Part shown: piece by piece, positions 26,145 through 35,738 of the stretch
How positions within the stretch are numbered: the stretch's first letter is position 1
Layout of the letters: each line of letters begins with the position of its first letter
Assembly: GCF_000382045.1 (NCBI RefSeq)
Contig: NZ_KB907450.1
Coordinates: forward strand, 1,502,204 to 1,566,203
DNA from: Variovorax atrisoli 110B
Lineage (GTDB): Bacteria; Pseudomonadota; Gammaproteobacteria; Burkholderiales; Burkholderiaceae_C
Reading direction: 5' to 3'
DNA length: 64,000 bases
Position numbers and translations under genes: made by a program
Notes under the pieces: generated by a model
Seen by the model: only the letters and a program-made list of their open reading frames with translations
Database searches by the model: none
Told to the model about the DNA's origin: nothing

Positions 26145-27584
26145 ATGCAGGCCATGGACGCGATCCGCTTTCACGTCGAGGAGATCCGCTTCGCCGAGCG
26201 CAACGTGGCGCTGCGGCTGCCGTTCCGCTTCGGCGCCGCCACCGTCACGGCCTGCCCGCAGGTCTACGTGAAGGCGCGCATCCGCTTCGCCGACGGCCGC
26301 ACGGCCGAGGGCTGCGCTGCGGAGATGATGATTCCGAAGTGGTTCGACAAGAACCCGGCGCTCACCAACGAGCAGAACTTCGAACAGCTGCGCTTCGCCC
26401 TGCGCGATGCGCGCGAGGCCTACACCGCCGAGCCCGATGCGCAGACCGCGTGGACGCATTTCGCCTCCAACTACGCAGCGCTGCAGTCGCGCGCCAGGGC
26501 CAAGGGGCTGCAGCCGCTGGTGGCCAGCTACGGGCCCGCGCTGATCGACCGCGCCCTGCTCGATGCGCTGTGCCTGCACAGCGGCACGAGCTTCGCGGTG
26601 GCGATGAGCGCCAACCTGTGCGGCCTCGACATCGCCGGCAGCGGCCTGGTCGACGACCTCGCGGGCTTCGACATGCCGGCCTTCCTGGCGAAGCAGTCAC
26701 CGCGAAACAGCATCGCCGCACGCCACACGGTCGGGCTGGCGGACGCCATCGACGAGTACGACGCCTCGCCAGATGCACCCACCGACGGCCTGCCCACGAC
26801 GCTGCAGGCCGCAGTACGGCGCTACGGCCACACCCACTTCAAGCTCAAGCTGTGCGGCAACACCGCGCAGGACATCGACCGGCTCCAGCGCATCGCCCGC
26901 GTGATCGACGGCCAGGCGCAACTGGTCACGCTCGACGGCAACGAGCAGTACGCGGACGCCGACGACTTCGCCACCTTTCTCGACCGCATGCTCTCCACGC
27001 CAACGCTGTGGAAGCTCGCGCAGAAGACGGTCTTCGTCGAACAGCCGATCCGGCGCGACGCGGCGCTGCAGCGCGACGTGTCGGCATTGGGCAAGCGCAT
27101 TCCGCTGCTCATCGACGAATCGGACGCCACGCTCGACGCCTTCGTGCAGGCCCGCGCGCTGGGCTACACCGGCGTGTCGAGCAAGAGCTGCAAGGGCTTC
27201 TACAAATCGGTGATCAATGCCGCGCGCTGCGCGCAATGGAACGCTGAGCTGGAGAAGCCGCGCTACTTTCTCTCGGGCGAGGACCTGACCATGCAGGCCG
27301 GCATCGGCGTGCAGCAGGACCTGGCGCTCGTCGCCTGGCTCGGCCTCTCGCACGTGGAGCGCAACGGCCACCACTACGTCAACGGTCTCGCGGCGGCGCC
27401 CGAGGCCGAACAGCTGGCGCTGCTGCGCGCCCACCCGGGTCTCTACGAAACCAGCGACGGCGCAGTGCGCCTCGCCATCCGCGAAGGGCAGCTCGACCTG
27501 TCCTCGCTCAACGCCGAGCCCGGCTTCGCCACCGGCAAGCCAGGCGCCGGCATCTCGTGGGACGCGATGCGTTCCGTCTACTGA
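26145..27584 (+). CDS. Enolase-superfamily enzyme (mandelate racemase/muconate-lactonizing-like)
   Basis: 479-residue enzyme with capping domain and (beta/alpha)7-beta barrel. Catalytic pattern visible: KxK at about 233/235 (FKLKL), metal ligands Asp264 (TLDGNE), Glu299 (VEQP) and Asp324/Glu325 (IDES), and a Lys at the end of the next strand near 347 (SSKSCKG). This K...K arrangement is that of the muconate-lactonizing/dipeptide-epimerase side of the superfamily, so proton abstraction next to a carboxylate is expected. It is longer than typical members. The substrate is unknown. A second ATG at 26154 is possible. Confidence 0.82.
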   Translation: MQAMDAIRFHVEEIRFAERNVALRLPFRFGAATVTACPQVYVKARIRFADGRTAEGCAAEMMIPKWFDKNPALTNEQNFEQLRFALRDAREAYTAEPDAQTAWTHFASNYAALQSRARAKGLQPLVASYGPALIDRALLDALCLHSGTSFAVAMSANLCGLDIAGSGLVDDLAGFDMPAFLAKQSPRNSIAARHTVGLADAIDEYDASPDAPTDGLPTTLQAAVRRYGHTHFKLKLCGNTAQDIDRLQRIARVIDGQAQLVTLDGNEQYADADDFATFLDRMLSTPTLWKLAQKTVFVEQPIRRDAALQRDVSALGKRIPLLIDESDATLDAFVQARALGYTGVSSKSCKGFYKSVINAARCAQWNAELEKPRYFLSGEDLTMQAGIGVQQDLALVAWLGLSHVERNGHHYVNGLAAAPEAEQLALLRAHPGLYETSDGAVRLAIREGQLDLSSLNAEPGFATGKPGAGISWDAMRSVY

Positions 27585-27632
27585 AGCGCGCGTCCAGCCC
27601 GCACCAATCTCTCGCACCCAAGGAAGAAAACG

Positions 27633-28808
27633 ATGGCCACCCAACGTCTAGGAATCATCATGCACGGCGTCACCGGGCGCATGGGCATGAACCAGCACCT
27701 GATCCGCTCGATCTGCGCCATCCGCGCCCAGGGCGGCGTCACGCTGTCGAACGGCGACAAGGTCATGCCCGACCCGATCCTCATCGGCCGCAACGCCGAG
27801 AAGATGGAAGCGCTGGCCAAGGCGCACAACATCCCGCGCTGGGGCACCGACCTCGACAAGGCGCTGGAGAACAAGGACGACACCATCTTCTTCGACGCCG
27901 GCACCACGCAGATGCGCCCCGCCCTGCTGGCCAAGGCCATCCGCGCCGGCAAGCATGTGTATTGCGAGAAGCCCATCGCCACCAACCTCAACGAGGCCGT
28001 CGAGATCGCCCGCCTGGCAGAGGAAGCCACGAAGACCAAGGGCCTGAAGCACGGCGCCGTGCAGGACAAGCTCTTCCTGCCCGGCCTGCGCAAGCTCGAC
28101 ATGCTGCGCCGCGCCGGCTTCTTCGGCCGCATGCTGAGCGTGCGCCTGGAGTTCGGCTACTGGGTGTTCGAGGGCGACCTGCAGCCCATCCAGCGTCCGA
28201 GCTGGAACTACCGCAAGGAAGACGGCGGCGGGATGATCCTGGACATGATGTGCCACTGGCGCTACGTGCTGGACAACCTGTTCGGCGAAGTGAAGTCGGT
28301 GAGCTGCCTGGGCACCACCCACATCCCCAGGCGCTGGGACGAGGCCGGCAAGCCCTACGAGGCCACCGCCGACGACGCGGCGTATGCCACCTGCGAACTC
28401 ACCGGCCACAACGGCGAGCCGGTCATCGCGCAGATCAACATGAGCTGGGTCACGCGCGTTCGCCGCGACGACCTCGTGACCTTCCACGTCGACGGCACCG
28501 ATGGCTCGGCGGTGGCAGGCCTGTCGAGCTGCCGCGCCCAGTCGCGCGTGGCCACGCCGCGCCCGGTGTGGAACCCCGACGAGAAGCAGACCATGAACTT
28601 CTTCGACCAGTGGCAGGAGATTCCGGACTCGCAGGTCTACGACAACGGCTTCAAGATCCAGTGGGAGCACTTCATCCGCCACGTGGTGGAAGACGCCCCC
28701 TACAAGTGGACGCTGCCCGAAGGCGCCAAGGGCGTGCAGCTGGTCGAGGCCGCGCTCGAGTCGTGGAAAGACCGCCGCTGGGTCGACGTGCCCGCGCTGA
28801 AGGTCTGA
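27633..28808 (+). CDS. Gfo/Idh/MocA-family oxidoreductase
   Basis: 391-residue NAD(P)-dependent dehydrogenase. The Rossmann domain begins at residue 5 ([16 protein letters not shown]; a GxTGxMG-type turn rather than plain GxGxxG), followed by the conserved [10 protein letters not shown] with the catalytic-region Lys. The C-terminal alpha/beta domain has [22 protein letters not shown]. Related enzymes oxidise sugars, inositols or sugar acids. It is the second enzyme of the cluster, 48 bases after the first. Confidence 0.9.
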   Translation: MATQRLGIIMHGVTGRMGMNQHLIRSICAIRAQGGVTLSNGDKVMPDPILIGRNAEKMEALAKAHNIPRWGTDLDKALENKDDTIFFDAGTTQMRPALLAKAIRAGKHVYCEKPIATNLNEAVEIARLAEEATKTKGLKHGAVQDKLFLPGLRKLDMLRRAGFFGRMLSVRLEFGYWVFEGDLQPIQRPSWNYRKEDGGGMILDMMCHWRYVLDNLFGEVKSVSCLGTTHIPRRWDEAGKPYEATADDAAYATCELTGHNGEPVIAQINMSWVTRVRRDDLVTFHVDGTDGSAVAGLSSCRAQSRVATPRPVWNPDEKQTMNFFDQWQEIPDSQVYDNGFKIQWEHFIRHVVEDAPYKWTLPEGAKGVQLVEAALESWKDRRWVDVPALKV

Positions 28809-28821
28809 CGAGGTTCGCGGC

Positions 28822-30009
28822 ATGGCTCTCTCGCTGAACCTTCCTACCGCGGGCGGCACGCTCGCGCCCTACGCGCTGCGCGGCACTGCACCGGTGAAGC
28901 CCGATGCGGGCGTCAATTTCAACCGCATCGCCTACTCGGCCGCCCACGTGGTGGCCGATCCGATGGCGGCCGTCGACCCATGGCTGCAGTGCGCAGTGGA
29001 CTGGGAAACCACCATTGCCTACCGCCGCCACCTGTTCTCGCTCGGCCTGGGCGTGGCCGAGGCCATGGACACCGCGCAGCGCGGCATGGGCCTGGACTGG
29101 CCGACCTCGCTGGAGCTGATCCGCCGCTCGCTCGATGCCGCGAAGGACGTGCCCGGCGCGCTGGTCGCCTCGGGCTGCGGCACCGACCACCTGGACATCG
29201 ACAGCGTGAAGAGCGTCGACGACGTTATCCGCGGCTACGAGGAACAGATGGCCGCCATCGAGGCGCTGGGCGGCAAGCTGATCGTGATGGCCAGCCGCGC
29301 GCTGGCCCGCGTGGCGAAGAGCCCCGCCGACTACGAGCGCGTGTACGACCGCATCCTGAGCCAGGCGAAGCAGCCGGTGGTGCTGCACTGGCTGGGCGAC
29401 ATGTTCGACCCGGCGCTCGCAGGCTACTGGGGCACGAAGGACGTCGATGCCGCGATGGACACGGCGCTGGGCATCATCGCCGCGCATCCCGACAAGGTGG
29501 ACGGCATCAAGATCTCCCTGCTCGACAAGGACAAGGAGATCGCGATGCGCCGCCGCCTTCCGCCGGGCGTGCGCATGTACACGGGCGACGACTTCAACTA
29601 CGCCGAGCTGATCGCGGGCGACGGCGTCGGCAGCGAACCCACGCACGGCAAGAGCGACGCGCTGCTGGGCATCTTCGACGCGATCGCGCCGGCGGCCAGC
29701 GCAGCCCTGGGTGCACTGGCGCAAGGCAACGAAAAGAAGTTCCACGACATCCTCGGCCCCACGGTGCCGCTGTCGCGCCACATCTTTGCCGCGCCCACGC
29801 GTTTCTACAAGACCGGCGTGGTGTTCATGGCCTGGCTCAACGGCCACCAGAAGCACTTCACGATGGTCGGAGGCCAGCAGAGCACGCGCTCGCTGCAGCA
29901 CTTTGCCGAACTGTTCAGGCTGGCCGATGCGGCCAACCTGCTGGAGCAGCCCGAGCTGGCGGTGCGGCGCATGAAGACCCTGCTGGCCCTGCACGGCGTG
30001 GAAGGCTGA
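28822..30009 (+). CDS. DUF993 protein, class I aldolase-like (DHDPS fold)
   Basis: 395-residue member of the DUF993 family, which is related to dihydrodipicolinate synthase/N-acetylneuraminate lyase TIM barrels. The likely Schiff-base Lys is in VDGIKISLLDKDKEIAMRR. Other conserved stretches are NFNRIAYSAAHVVADP, QPVVLHWLGDMFDPALAGYWG and YTGDDFNYAEL. Such barrels catalyse retro-aldol cleavage or dehydration of 2-oxo sugar acids. A 13-base gap separates it from the dehydrogenase. To my knowledge no biochemical role is established for DUF993. Confidence 0.82.
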   Translation: MALSLNLPTAGGTLAPYALRGTAPVKPDAGVNFNRIAYSAAHVVADPMAAVDPWLQCAVDWETTIAYRRHLFSLGLGVAEAMDTAQRGMGLDWPTSLELIRRSLDAAKDVPGALVASGCGTDHLDIDSVKSVDDVIRGYEEQMAAIEALGGKLIVMASRALARVAKSPADYERVYDRILSQAKQPVVLHWLGDMFDPALAGYWGTKDVDAAMDTALGIIAAHPDKVDGIKISLLDKDKEIAMRRRLPPGVRMYTGDDFNYAELIAGDGVGSEPTHGKSDALLGIFDAIAPAASAALGALAQGNEKKFHDILGPTVPLSRHIFAAPTRFYKTGVVFMAWLNGHQKHFTMVGGQQSTRSLQHFAELFRLADAANLLEQPELAVRRMKTLLALHGVEG

Positions 30010-30017
30010 AGACGAGC

Positions 30018-30896
30018 ATGCGCGATTTCTCGCAGAACCACGACTGGCTCTCGATCAACACCGCCACGGTGCGCAAGCAGTCGGGCGCCGAGGTGCCGCT
30101 GGACCGCATCATCGACCAGTGCGCCGAACGCGGCATCCGCGCGATCAGCCCCTGGCGCGACCAGATGGCGGCTGTCGGCCTCGACAAGATTGCGAAGCAG
30201 CTGAAGGCGCACGGCATCGGTCTCTCTGGCTACTGCCGCGGCGGCTTCTTCCCCGCGCCCGACGCGGCCGGCCTGAAGGCCGCGCTCGACGACAACCGCC
30301 GCGCCATCGACGAGGCCAAGACGCTCGACGCCCCCTGCCTCGTGCTGGTCGTCGGCGCCCTGCCCGGCGCGCTCGACGGCAAGGCCGCCTACAAGGACAT
30401 CGGCCGCGCGCGCAGCGAAGTGCGCGACGGCATCGCCGCATCGCTCGAATACGCCCGCGAGGTCGGCATGCCGCTCGCCATCGAGCCCCTGCACCCGATG
30501 CAGGCGGCCGACCGTGCCTGCATCAACACGCTCGAACACGCGCTCGACCTGTGCGACGAGCTCGATGCGGGCAGGAGCGGCATGCTCGGCGTGGCTCTCG
30601 ACATCTACCACGTGTGGTGGGACCCGAAACTGCAGCAGCAGATCGCCCGCGCCGGCCGCGAGCGCCTGCTGGCGTATCACGTCTGCGACTGGCTCACGCC
30701 TACGCGCGATCTGCTGAGTGACCGCGGGATGATGGGAGATGGCGTGGTCGAGCTGAAGAAGATACGCGGGTGGGTCGAGGATGCAGGCTTCGCTGGTTTC
30801 AGCGAAGTGGAGATTTTTTCGAACCTCGACTGGTGGCAGCGGCCTGGCGCGGAGACGCTGGACGTCTGCATCGAGCGGCACAAGCAGGCTGTCTAA
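30018..30896 (+). CDS. Sugar phosphate isomerase/epimerase-like TIM barrel (AP endonuclease 2 family)
   Basis: 292-residue xylose-isomerase-like TIM barrel. Metal-binding candidates: Glu in PLAIEPLHPM, Asp/His in GVALDIYHVWW, His in LAYHVCDW, Glu in FSEVEIFSN. Family members include IolE, IolI and keto-sugar epimerases. It ends the cluster, eight bases after the DUF993 gene. With the dehydrogenase and aldolase-like proteins it suggests breakdown of a cyclitol, sugar acid or related polyol. Confidence 0.88.
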   Translation: MRDFSQNHDWLSINTATVRKQSGAEVPLDRIIDQCAERGIRAISPWRDQMAAVGLDKIAKQLKAHGIGLSGYCRGGFFPAPDAAGLKAALDDNRRAIDEAKTLDAPCLVLVVGALPGALDGKAAYKDIGRARSEVRDGIAASLEYAREVGMPLAIEPLHPMQAADRACINTLEHALDLCDELDAGRSGMLGVALDIYHVWWDPKLQQQIARAGRERLLAYHVCDWLTPTRDLLSDRGMMGDGVVELKKIRGWVEDAGFAGFSEVEIFSNLDWWQRPGAETLDVCIERHKQAV

Positions 30897-30938
30897 AACT
30901 GCTCTGTGCTCGCGTTGTTCGGGGCGAGTGCACAGGCC

Positions 30939-31007
30939 ACGGGGTACTCGCCTCTGCGAATGTCCCCCGGGCTTCGCGCTCGTCCTTTACTTCGCCGCGG
31001 GTATCGC
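30939..31007 (+). repeat. Degenerate copy of the 94-bp MITE-like repeat
   Basis: ACGGGGTACTCGCC, TGCGAATGTCCCCCGG, CTTCGCGCTCGTCCTTTACTTCG match, in reverse orientation, the element at 34467-34560. Terminal arms are decayed. It lies in the 472-base gap 30897-31368, which has no convincing gene. Confidence 0.65.
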
Positions 31008-31171
31008 TGCGCGACGTTTCGATCTCGCGCGCGTCAACTACCAATGCGACTGACCGCTCATGCCCGTGTTTGCTGATACCAGGCTTTGCGCCAGTCGCTG
31101 CGAATGGCCGAACTGAGCGACTATGCCCGGCGCATCGTGGCTTCGGCGCATCTTTGACCCTGCCACCAAGT

Positions 31172-31234
31172 GCAGCAGTTGCAGCAGTTGCAGCAGTTGC
31201 AGCAGTTGCAGCAGTTGCAGCAGTTGCAGCAGTT
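31172..31234 (+). repeat. Tandem repeat, 7 copies of GCAGCAGTT
   Basis: Seven perfect 9-base units in a row (63 bp). If read in frame they give Ala-Ala-Val repeats, but the surrounding frame has no other sign of coding. Likely prone to slippage. Confidence 0.95.
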
Positions 31235-31368
31235 TTCTTGCTGCACCAGGGCTACTGCTTCACTCATGTTCTGGCAGATGGCACCTTCGATAGCTCAGCA
31301 ATCCAGCGGATCGAGCGGATCGAGCCGTTAGTCGCACCGTATTCAGGCCATCGACCGAAAACCTCCAA

Positions 31369-31605
31369 TCACCGCATGGTCAGGTCCAGACCGATCCAAT
31401 TGCAAAACTCAAAGGTGAGGAAGAGCACGAGGAACGCAGAAGCGATGAACGCCGAGCCCACCTTGATGGATGTCAGGACCACTGCAGCTGTCTTTTGATT
31501 CTTGTACTTCTGTCCCCGTTCGTAATGCCACTTGACGGCCAAATACATGCCCACGCTGAGCACGAGAACCTTGAAAATAACAAAGGAGATAGGGATTGAA
31601 TTCAT
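31369..31605 (-). CDS. Hypothetical two-helix membrane protein
   Basis: 78 residues with two hydrophobic helices (ISFVIFKVLVLSVGMYLAV and AFIASAFLVLFLTFEFCNW) separated by a basic loop (KWHYERGQKYKNQK). The local base composition is markedly less GC-rich than the flanks, pointing to acquired DNA. No clear ribosome site. It is divergent from the MocR gene, with the operator array between them. Unrecognised family. Confidence 0.5.
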   Translation of the reverse strand: MNSIPISFVIFKVLVLSVGMYLAVKWHYERGQKYKNQKTAAVVLTSIKVGSAFIASAFLVLFLTFEFCNWIGLDLTMR

Positions 31606-31828
31606 GATTGAAAAGACATCAGGTGACAGACCGAGAAATGCCCGAGTGCGGCGAGCAGCTCAATAGACCGATGAAGAAACGGAAAGATTAATTAATTGGT
31701 TGATTAATCAATCCAACGAAACGGTAGCGGTCAGCTGAATGGGCGTCTGCAAGACGCGTCGAAAGGCGGAGCAGTCCGCCTGCACACAGAAGCACTCTCA
31801 TCGTGCTGTCGAGTGTTCATCTTCCAGG

Positions 31829-31953
31829 CTGATACGTACAGAACCAGATCGGCTGAAAATCTCCGTATCAGATGCAAGGAGATCGGTAGTCGCGTCGGGT
31901 AGGCACACGTCTGATACGACAATCTCGGGAGCGGTCCAGAACGCCCGTATCAG
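31829..31953. promoter_or_regulatory. Four-site operator array: two CTGATACG-N27-CGTATCAG pairs
   Basis: CTGATACG at 31829-31836 and 31911-31918, CGTATCAG at 31864-31871 and 31946-31953. Each inverted pair has exactly 27 bases between half-sites, and the pairs are offset by 82 bases. The last half-site is 12 bases before the MocR start codon. Identical spacing argues for a specific site, most simply autoregulation by the MocR protein. The 360-base gap 31606-31965 holds this and an AT-rich palindrome TTGATTAATCAA at 31700-31711. Confidence 0.65.
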
Positions 31954-31965
31954 AAAGAGATGCCC

Positions 31966-33432
31966 ATGAACCGCTACGAGAAGCTTGCCGACAACATCGC
32001 CCAGCGTATTCGCGCGGGCAGCCTGAAGGCGAACGATCGCCTTCCCTCCGTGCGCGAACTGAAGTCGCAAATGGGCATCAGCGCGTCCACCGTGTTCTCT
32101 GCCTACTACCTGCTGGAGGCGCAGGGGCTTGTCGAAGCGCGGCAGCGGTCGGGATACTTCGTTCGAGCGGGGGCGGAAATGCCGACCAGTGAACTCGCCG
32201 CCACCGAGCCTGTCCTCCGGTCCATGCCGGTCGACGTCTCGTCGCTTGTCTTTCAGGTCCTTGCGCAGGCTCGCGAGCGCGACATGGTCCCGCTGGGCTC
32301 GGCCTTTCCGTCGCCAGAGCTGTTTCCCTTCGAACAACTTGCCGCCGGCCTGACGCGAGCGCTCAAGCGGATGGATCCCTGGCAGACCGTCGAAGATCTG
32401 TCACCAGGAAACGCCCAATTACGCCATCAGATCTCCCTGCGTTACGGCAGCGTCGGAATGGATGTTCCTGCGTCCGAACTGGTCATCACCAGCGGGGCGA
32501 TGGAGGCCCTCAATCTTGCACTCGAATCGGTGACGCAGCCGGGCGACGTCGTGGCGATCGAAACGCCAACCTTCTATGGTGCATTGCAGGCACTGGAGCG
32601 GCGCGGCCTTCGCGCGGTCGAGGTCGAGACCCACCCGCGTACAGGCGTAGATCTCAGCTCTCTTGCTCGCGTGATCGACCAGCATCCGGTGAAGGCCTGC
32701 TGGTTCATGCCGACCTTCCAGAATCCAATGGGCTGCACCATGAGCGACGCAGCCAAGGAACAACTGGTCAGCATGCTCGCCGCCCGCGCCATACCGCTGA
32801 TCGAAGACGACGTGTATGGCGAACTCGCGCATGGGGCTCGGAGACCCCCGCCAGCCAAGGCCTGGGACCGGGATGGCTGGGTGCTGCACTGCAGTTCCTT
32901 CTCGAAATCCCTGGCACCTGGATATCGCATCGGTTGGGTAGCGGGCGGTCGCTTTGCAGCCACTTTGGGTCGGAACAAGTTGATGAGCTCGCTGGCGACG
33001 GCACTCCCCTCGCAACTGGCGTTGCAGGAGTACCTCCAACACAGGAGTTTTGATCGTCACCTGCGCGCCCTGCGGCATTCGCTCAGCCGCCAGCAGGCTG
33101 CATGCTTGCGACTCATCGAACGATACTTTCCGGCTGGAACGCGGGTCACGCGCCCCGAGGGTGGCTACTTCCTGTGGCTCGCGCTGCCAGAAGGCGTCGA
33201 CTCGCTCGCACTGCACCAGGACGCTCTTCAACTCGGCATAGGCGTAGCGCCGGGCCATCTGTTTTCAGCCGACCGCCGATACACCCGGCACCTGCGCATC
33301 AACTACGGGCATCTCGGCGACCCGCGCTTGGAAGGGGCTATAAGAAATCTTGGAGAACTCGCCAACGCGCAGTTGAAATCTACAACCGGAAAATCGGGGC
33401 CGATCTTCGAGGAACGGTCGTCGAGACCCTAG
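31966..33432 (+). CDS. MocR-family GntR/aminotransferase-fusion regulator
   Basis: About 488 residues. GntR winged helix at residues 1-75 (YEKLADNIAQRIRAGSLKANDRLPSVRELKSQMGISASTVFSAYYLLEAQG), then a fold-type I aminotransferase domain. PLP-site features: IEDDVYGEL (Asp), and SSFSKSLAPGYRIGW with the Schiff-base Lys. Such proteins use PLP or a PLP adduct as effector. ATG at 31966 is chosen (MNRYEKL); ATG at 31960 is two codons earlier. The operator array lies immediately upstream. The target gene is not evident; possibly the divergent membrane protein or only itself. Confidence 0.92.
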   Translation: MNRYEKLADNIAQRIRAGSLKANDRLPSVRELKSQMGISASTVFSAYYLLEAQGLVEARQRSGYFVRAGAEMPTSELAATEPVLRSMPVDVSSLVFQVLAQARERDMVPLGSAFPSPELFPFEQLAAGLTRALKRMDPWQTVEDLSPGNAQLRHQISLRYGSVGMDVPASELVITSGAMEALNLALESVTQPGDVVAIETPTFYGALQALERRGLRAVEVETHPRTGVDLSSLARVIDQHPVKACWFMPTFQNPMGCTMSDAAKEQLVSMLAARAIPLIEDDVYGELAHGARRPPPAKAWDRDGWVLHCSSFSKSLAPGYRIGWVAGGRFAATLGRNKLMSSLATALPSQLALQEYLQHRSFDRHLRALRHSLSRQQAACLRLIERYFPAGTRVTRPEGGYFLWLALPEGVDSLALHQDALQLGIGVAPGHLFSADRRYTRHLRINYGHLGDPRLEGAIRNLGELANAQLKSTTGKSGPIFEERSSRP

Positions 33433-33605
33433 TTGGCGTCAATGCAGGCCGAGGTGCGCTGCCTTCGACTGACTCTCAACTTCACGCGCGCCGCTTCTGC
33501 CCAGTCGTCGGCGCTTCGCCGCAAGATGGCACGAAGGCCTGAAGCGGTAGCCCCGACTTCCTGGCGACATGATCGGGGGCGTCGTGAACGACTGCGGCTT
33601 GCACG

Positions 33606-34109
33606 TTGCCGAGTGGCCGGTCGAGATTCGCGCGCCGCGCAGGAGTGAGGCAGATGACCGTCAGGCACTACCTGCGCGAAGGCCTGCTGTCGCCGCGCAC
33701 AGGGCCGGCCGGTGGGTCTCGGCCTTGCCTGGAGTTCACCGAATCCGACCTGCGCCTGCTCTCGGCCATTCGGGCGGGCCAGGCTCTGGGCCTCTCACTC
33801 CAGGAAGCCTTCACGCAGGCCGCGAAATCCGCGGCCCGCAGACCGACCGCTAACCGCCGGTCTCGGGCGCCGCACGCCGCGCCTTCTCGCTCATCTGAAA
33901 CAACTCCCCCGCCTTGCGCGCCATCTCGGCCGCAAGCCAAAGCAGATTGTTCAGTTGCCGAGGCCCATCCCCGCTGCACCAGTCGATCTCTTCGCCGTGG
34001 CAGACCCACAGGAGGGCTTCGAGCTGAGCGAGGGTGTTTTCAAGAAGATCCGCCGGATCTTGTTGGGCGGTTTCTGCGGAAGCTACCGGCGTGCGAGGCC
34101 GGGCTATAG
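33606..34109 (+). pseudogene. MerR-like helix-turn-helix remnant
   Basis: The frame encodes FARRAGVRQMTVRHYLREGLLSP, then GPAGGSRPCLEFTESDLRLLSAIRAGQALGLSLQEAF, a clear MerR-type DNA-binding module. The N-terminal beta/helix start is missing: an in-frame stop lies at 33585, and VAE-like residues appear in a different frame, suggesting a frameshift. Past residue 80 the translation becomes low-complexity and is antisense to the gene at 33850. An internal ATG at 33654 has AGGAGTGAGG upstream. Best read as a decayed mobile-element regulator. Confidence 0.45.
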
Positions 34110-34122
34110 TCTTGGTAGCCAT
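33850..34122 (-). CDS. Hypothetical protein, 90 residues, mobile-element type
   Basis: Begins MATKTIARPRTPVASAETAQ, then ALLWVCHGEEIDWCSGDGPRQLNNLLWLAAEMARKAGELF. The disordered N-terminus plus LLWLAxxxAxxAxxLF helix resembles small DUF3077-like proteins found in integrative elements of Pseudomonadota; this is a resemblance from memory, not a search. A strong hairpin lies 43 bases upstream in its leader. It overlaps the antisense MerR-like remnant. Confidence 0.5.
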   Translation of the reverse strand: MATKTIARPRTPVASAETAQQDPADLLENTLAQLEALLWVCHGEEIDWCSGDGPRQLNNLLWLAAEMARKAGELFQMSEKARRAAPETGG

Positions 34123-34164
34123 TTTTGTGCGGGTCCTTCCAAGGTGTGTGCACGAACTTGGTTA

Positions 34165-34197
34165 GACGGCTGGGGTGCTGCGAACACCCTGGCCGTC
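34165..34197 (-). promoter_or_regulatory. Symmetric hairpin in leader of the gene at 33850-34122
   Basis: GACGGC-CA-GGGTG-loop(7)-CACCC-CA-GCCGTC: two helices separated by a symmetric CA/CA internal loop. There is no U run, so it is not a terminator. It may be a regulatory leader structure. The 512-base gap 34123-34634 otherwise contains only the MITE-like element and no gene I can support. Confidence 0.5.
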
Positions 34198-34466
34198 GCC
34201 TTTTGATACCTCGCATCTGCATCAGTGCTTTCGCACCGACGACCTGCCGCGAGGCAAGCAGCCTTCGAAGATCTGGATGACTTGAGCGGGTGACGCCTTT
34301 CTGATCCCCTTGGTGGGGTGTCGAGTGACAGGGGCATTCACTCTAGAGAAGAACCCGGCAAAGCAGCCGCTGCTGCAGCACGAAGTCGCACAGACTGCCA
34401 ACAAATGCAGATTCAGCAATGCGCCGTGCGTGAACCTCTTGAACTCACGCCGCAGCAGCGCTGAAC

Positions 34467-34560
34467 GCTCACGCCGATGGGGTGCCTTGCGCAGCGAAAT
34501 AAAGGAGGAGGCCGAAGGCCGGGGGACATTCGCGGAGCAAGGTACCCCGTCGGCGTGAGC
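34467..34560. mobile_element. MITE-like 94-bp element with 24-bp terminal inverted repeats
   Basis: The left arm (34467-34490, beginning GCTCACGCCGATGGGG) and right arm (34537-34560, ending GTCGGCGTGAGC) match at 22 of 24 positions as inverted repeats. The 46-base core includes GGCCGAAGGCC and GGGGGACATTCGCGGA. It encodes no protein. A decayed relative lies at 30939-31007. The structure fits a non-autonomous element or REP-like palindrome. Confidence 0.65.
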
Positions 34561-34634
34561 GCGCCCTGAACGACGAGGAACACACAACCCAGCAGAGCAA
34601 AGCGAAAGTCCGCCGCCTGTGCTGCAATCCTCCG

Positions 34635-35726
<1,092 letters not shown>

Positions 35727-35738
35727 TGTCTTTCTTCC

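Noticed and set aside
31172..31234. CRISPR-like regular repeats
   Set aside because: Units are 9 bases, contiguous and without spacers; no cas genes in the window.
31731..31922. 63-codon minus-strand frame divergent from the MocR gene
   Set aside because: It covers the operator array, lacks a ribosome site and has non-coding composition.
33429..33668. 79-codon minus-strand frame
   Set aside because: Arg/Ser/Ala-rich low-complexity translation, no ribosome site; region appears to be decayed DNA.
34165..34197. Retron msr/msd-type hairpin
   Set aside because: No reverse transcriptase gene nearby and the structure is a single symmetric stem-loop.
34222..34587. 121-codon minus-strand frame over the MITE-like element
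   Set aside because: Most of it is translated repeat DNA; no ribosome site or recognisable domain.
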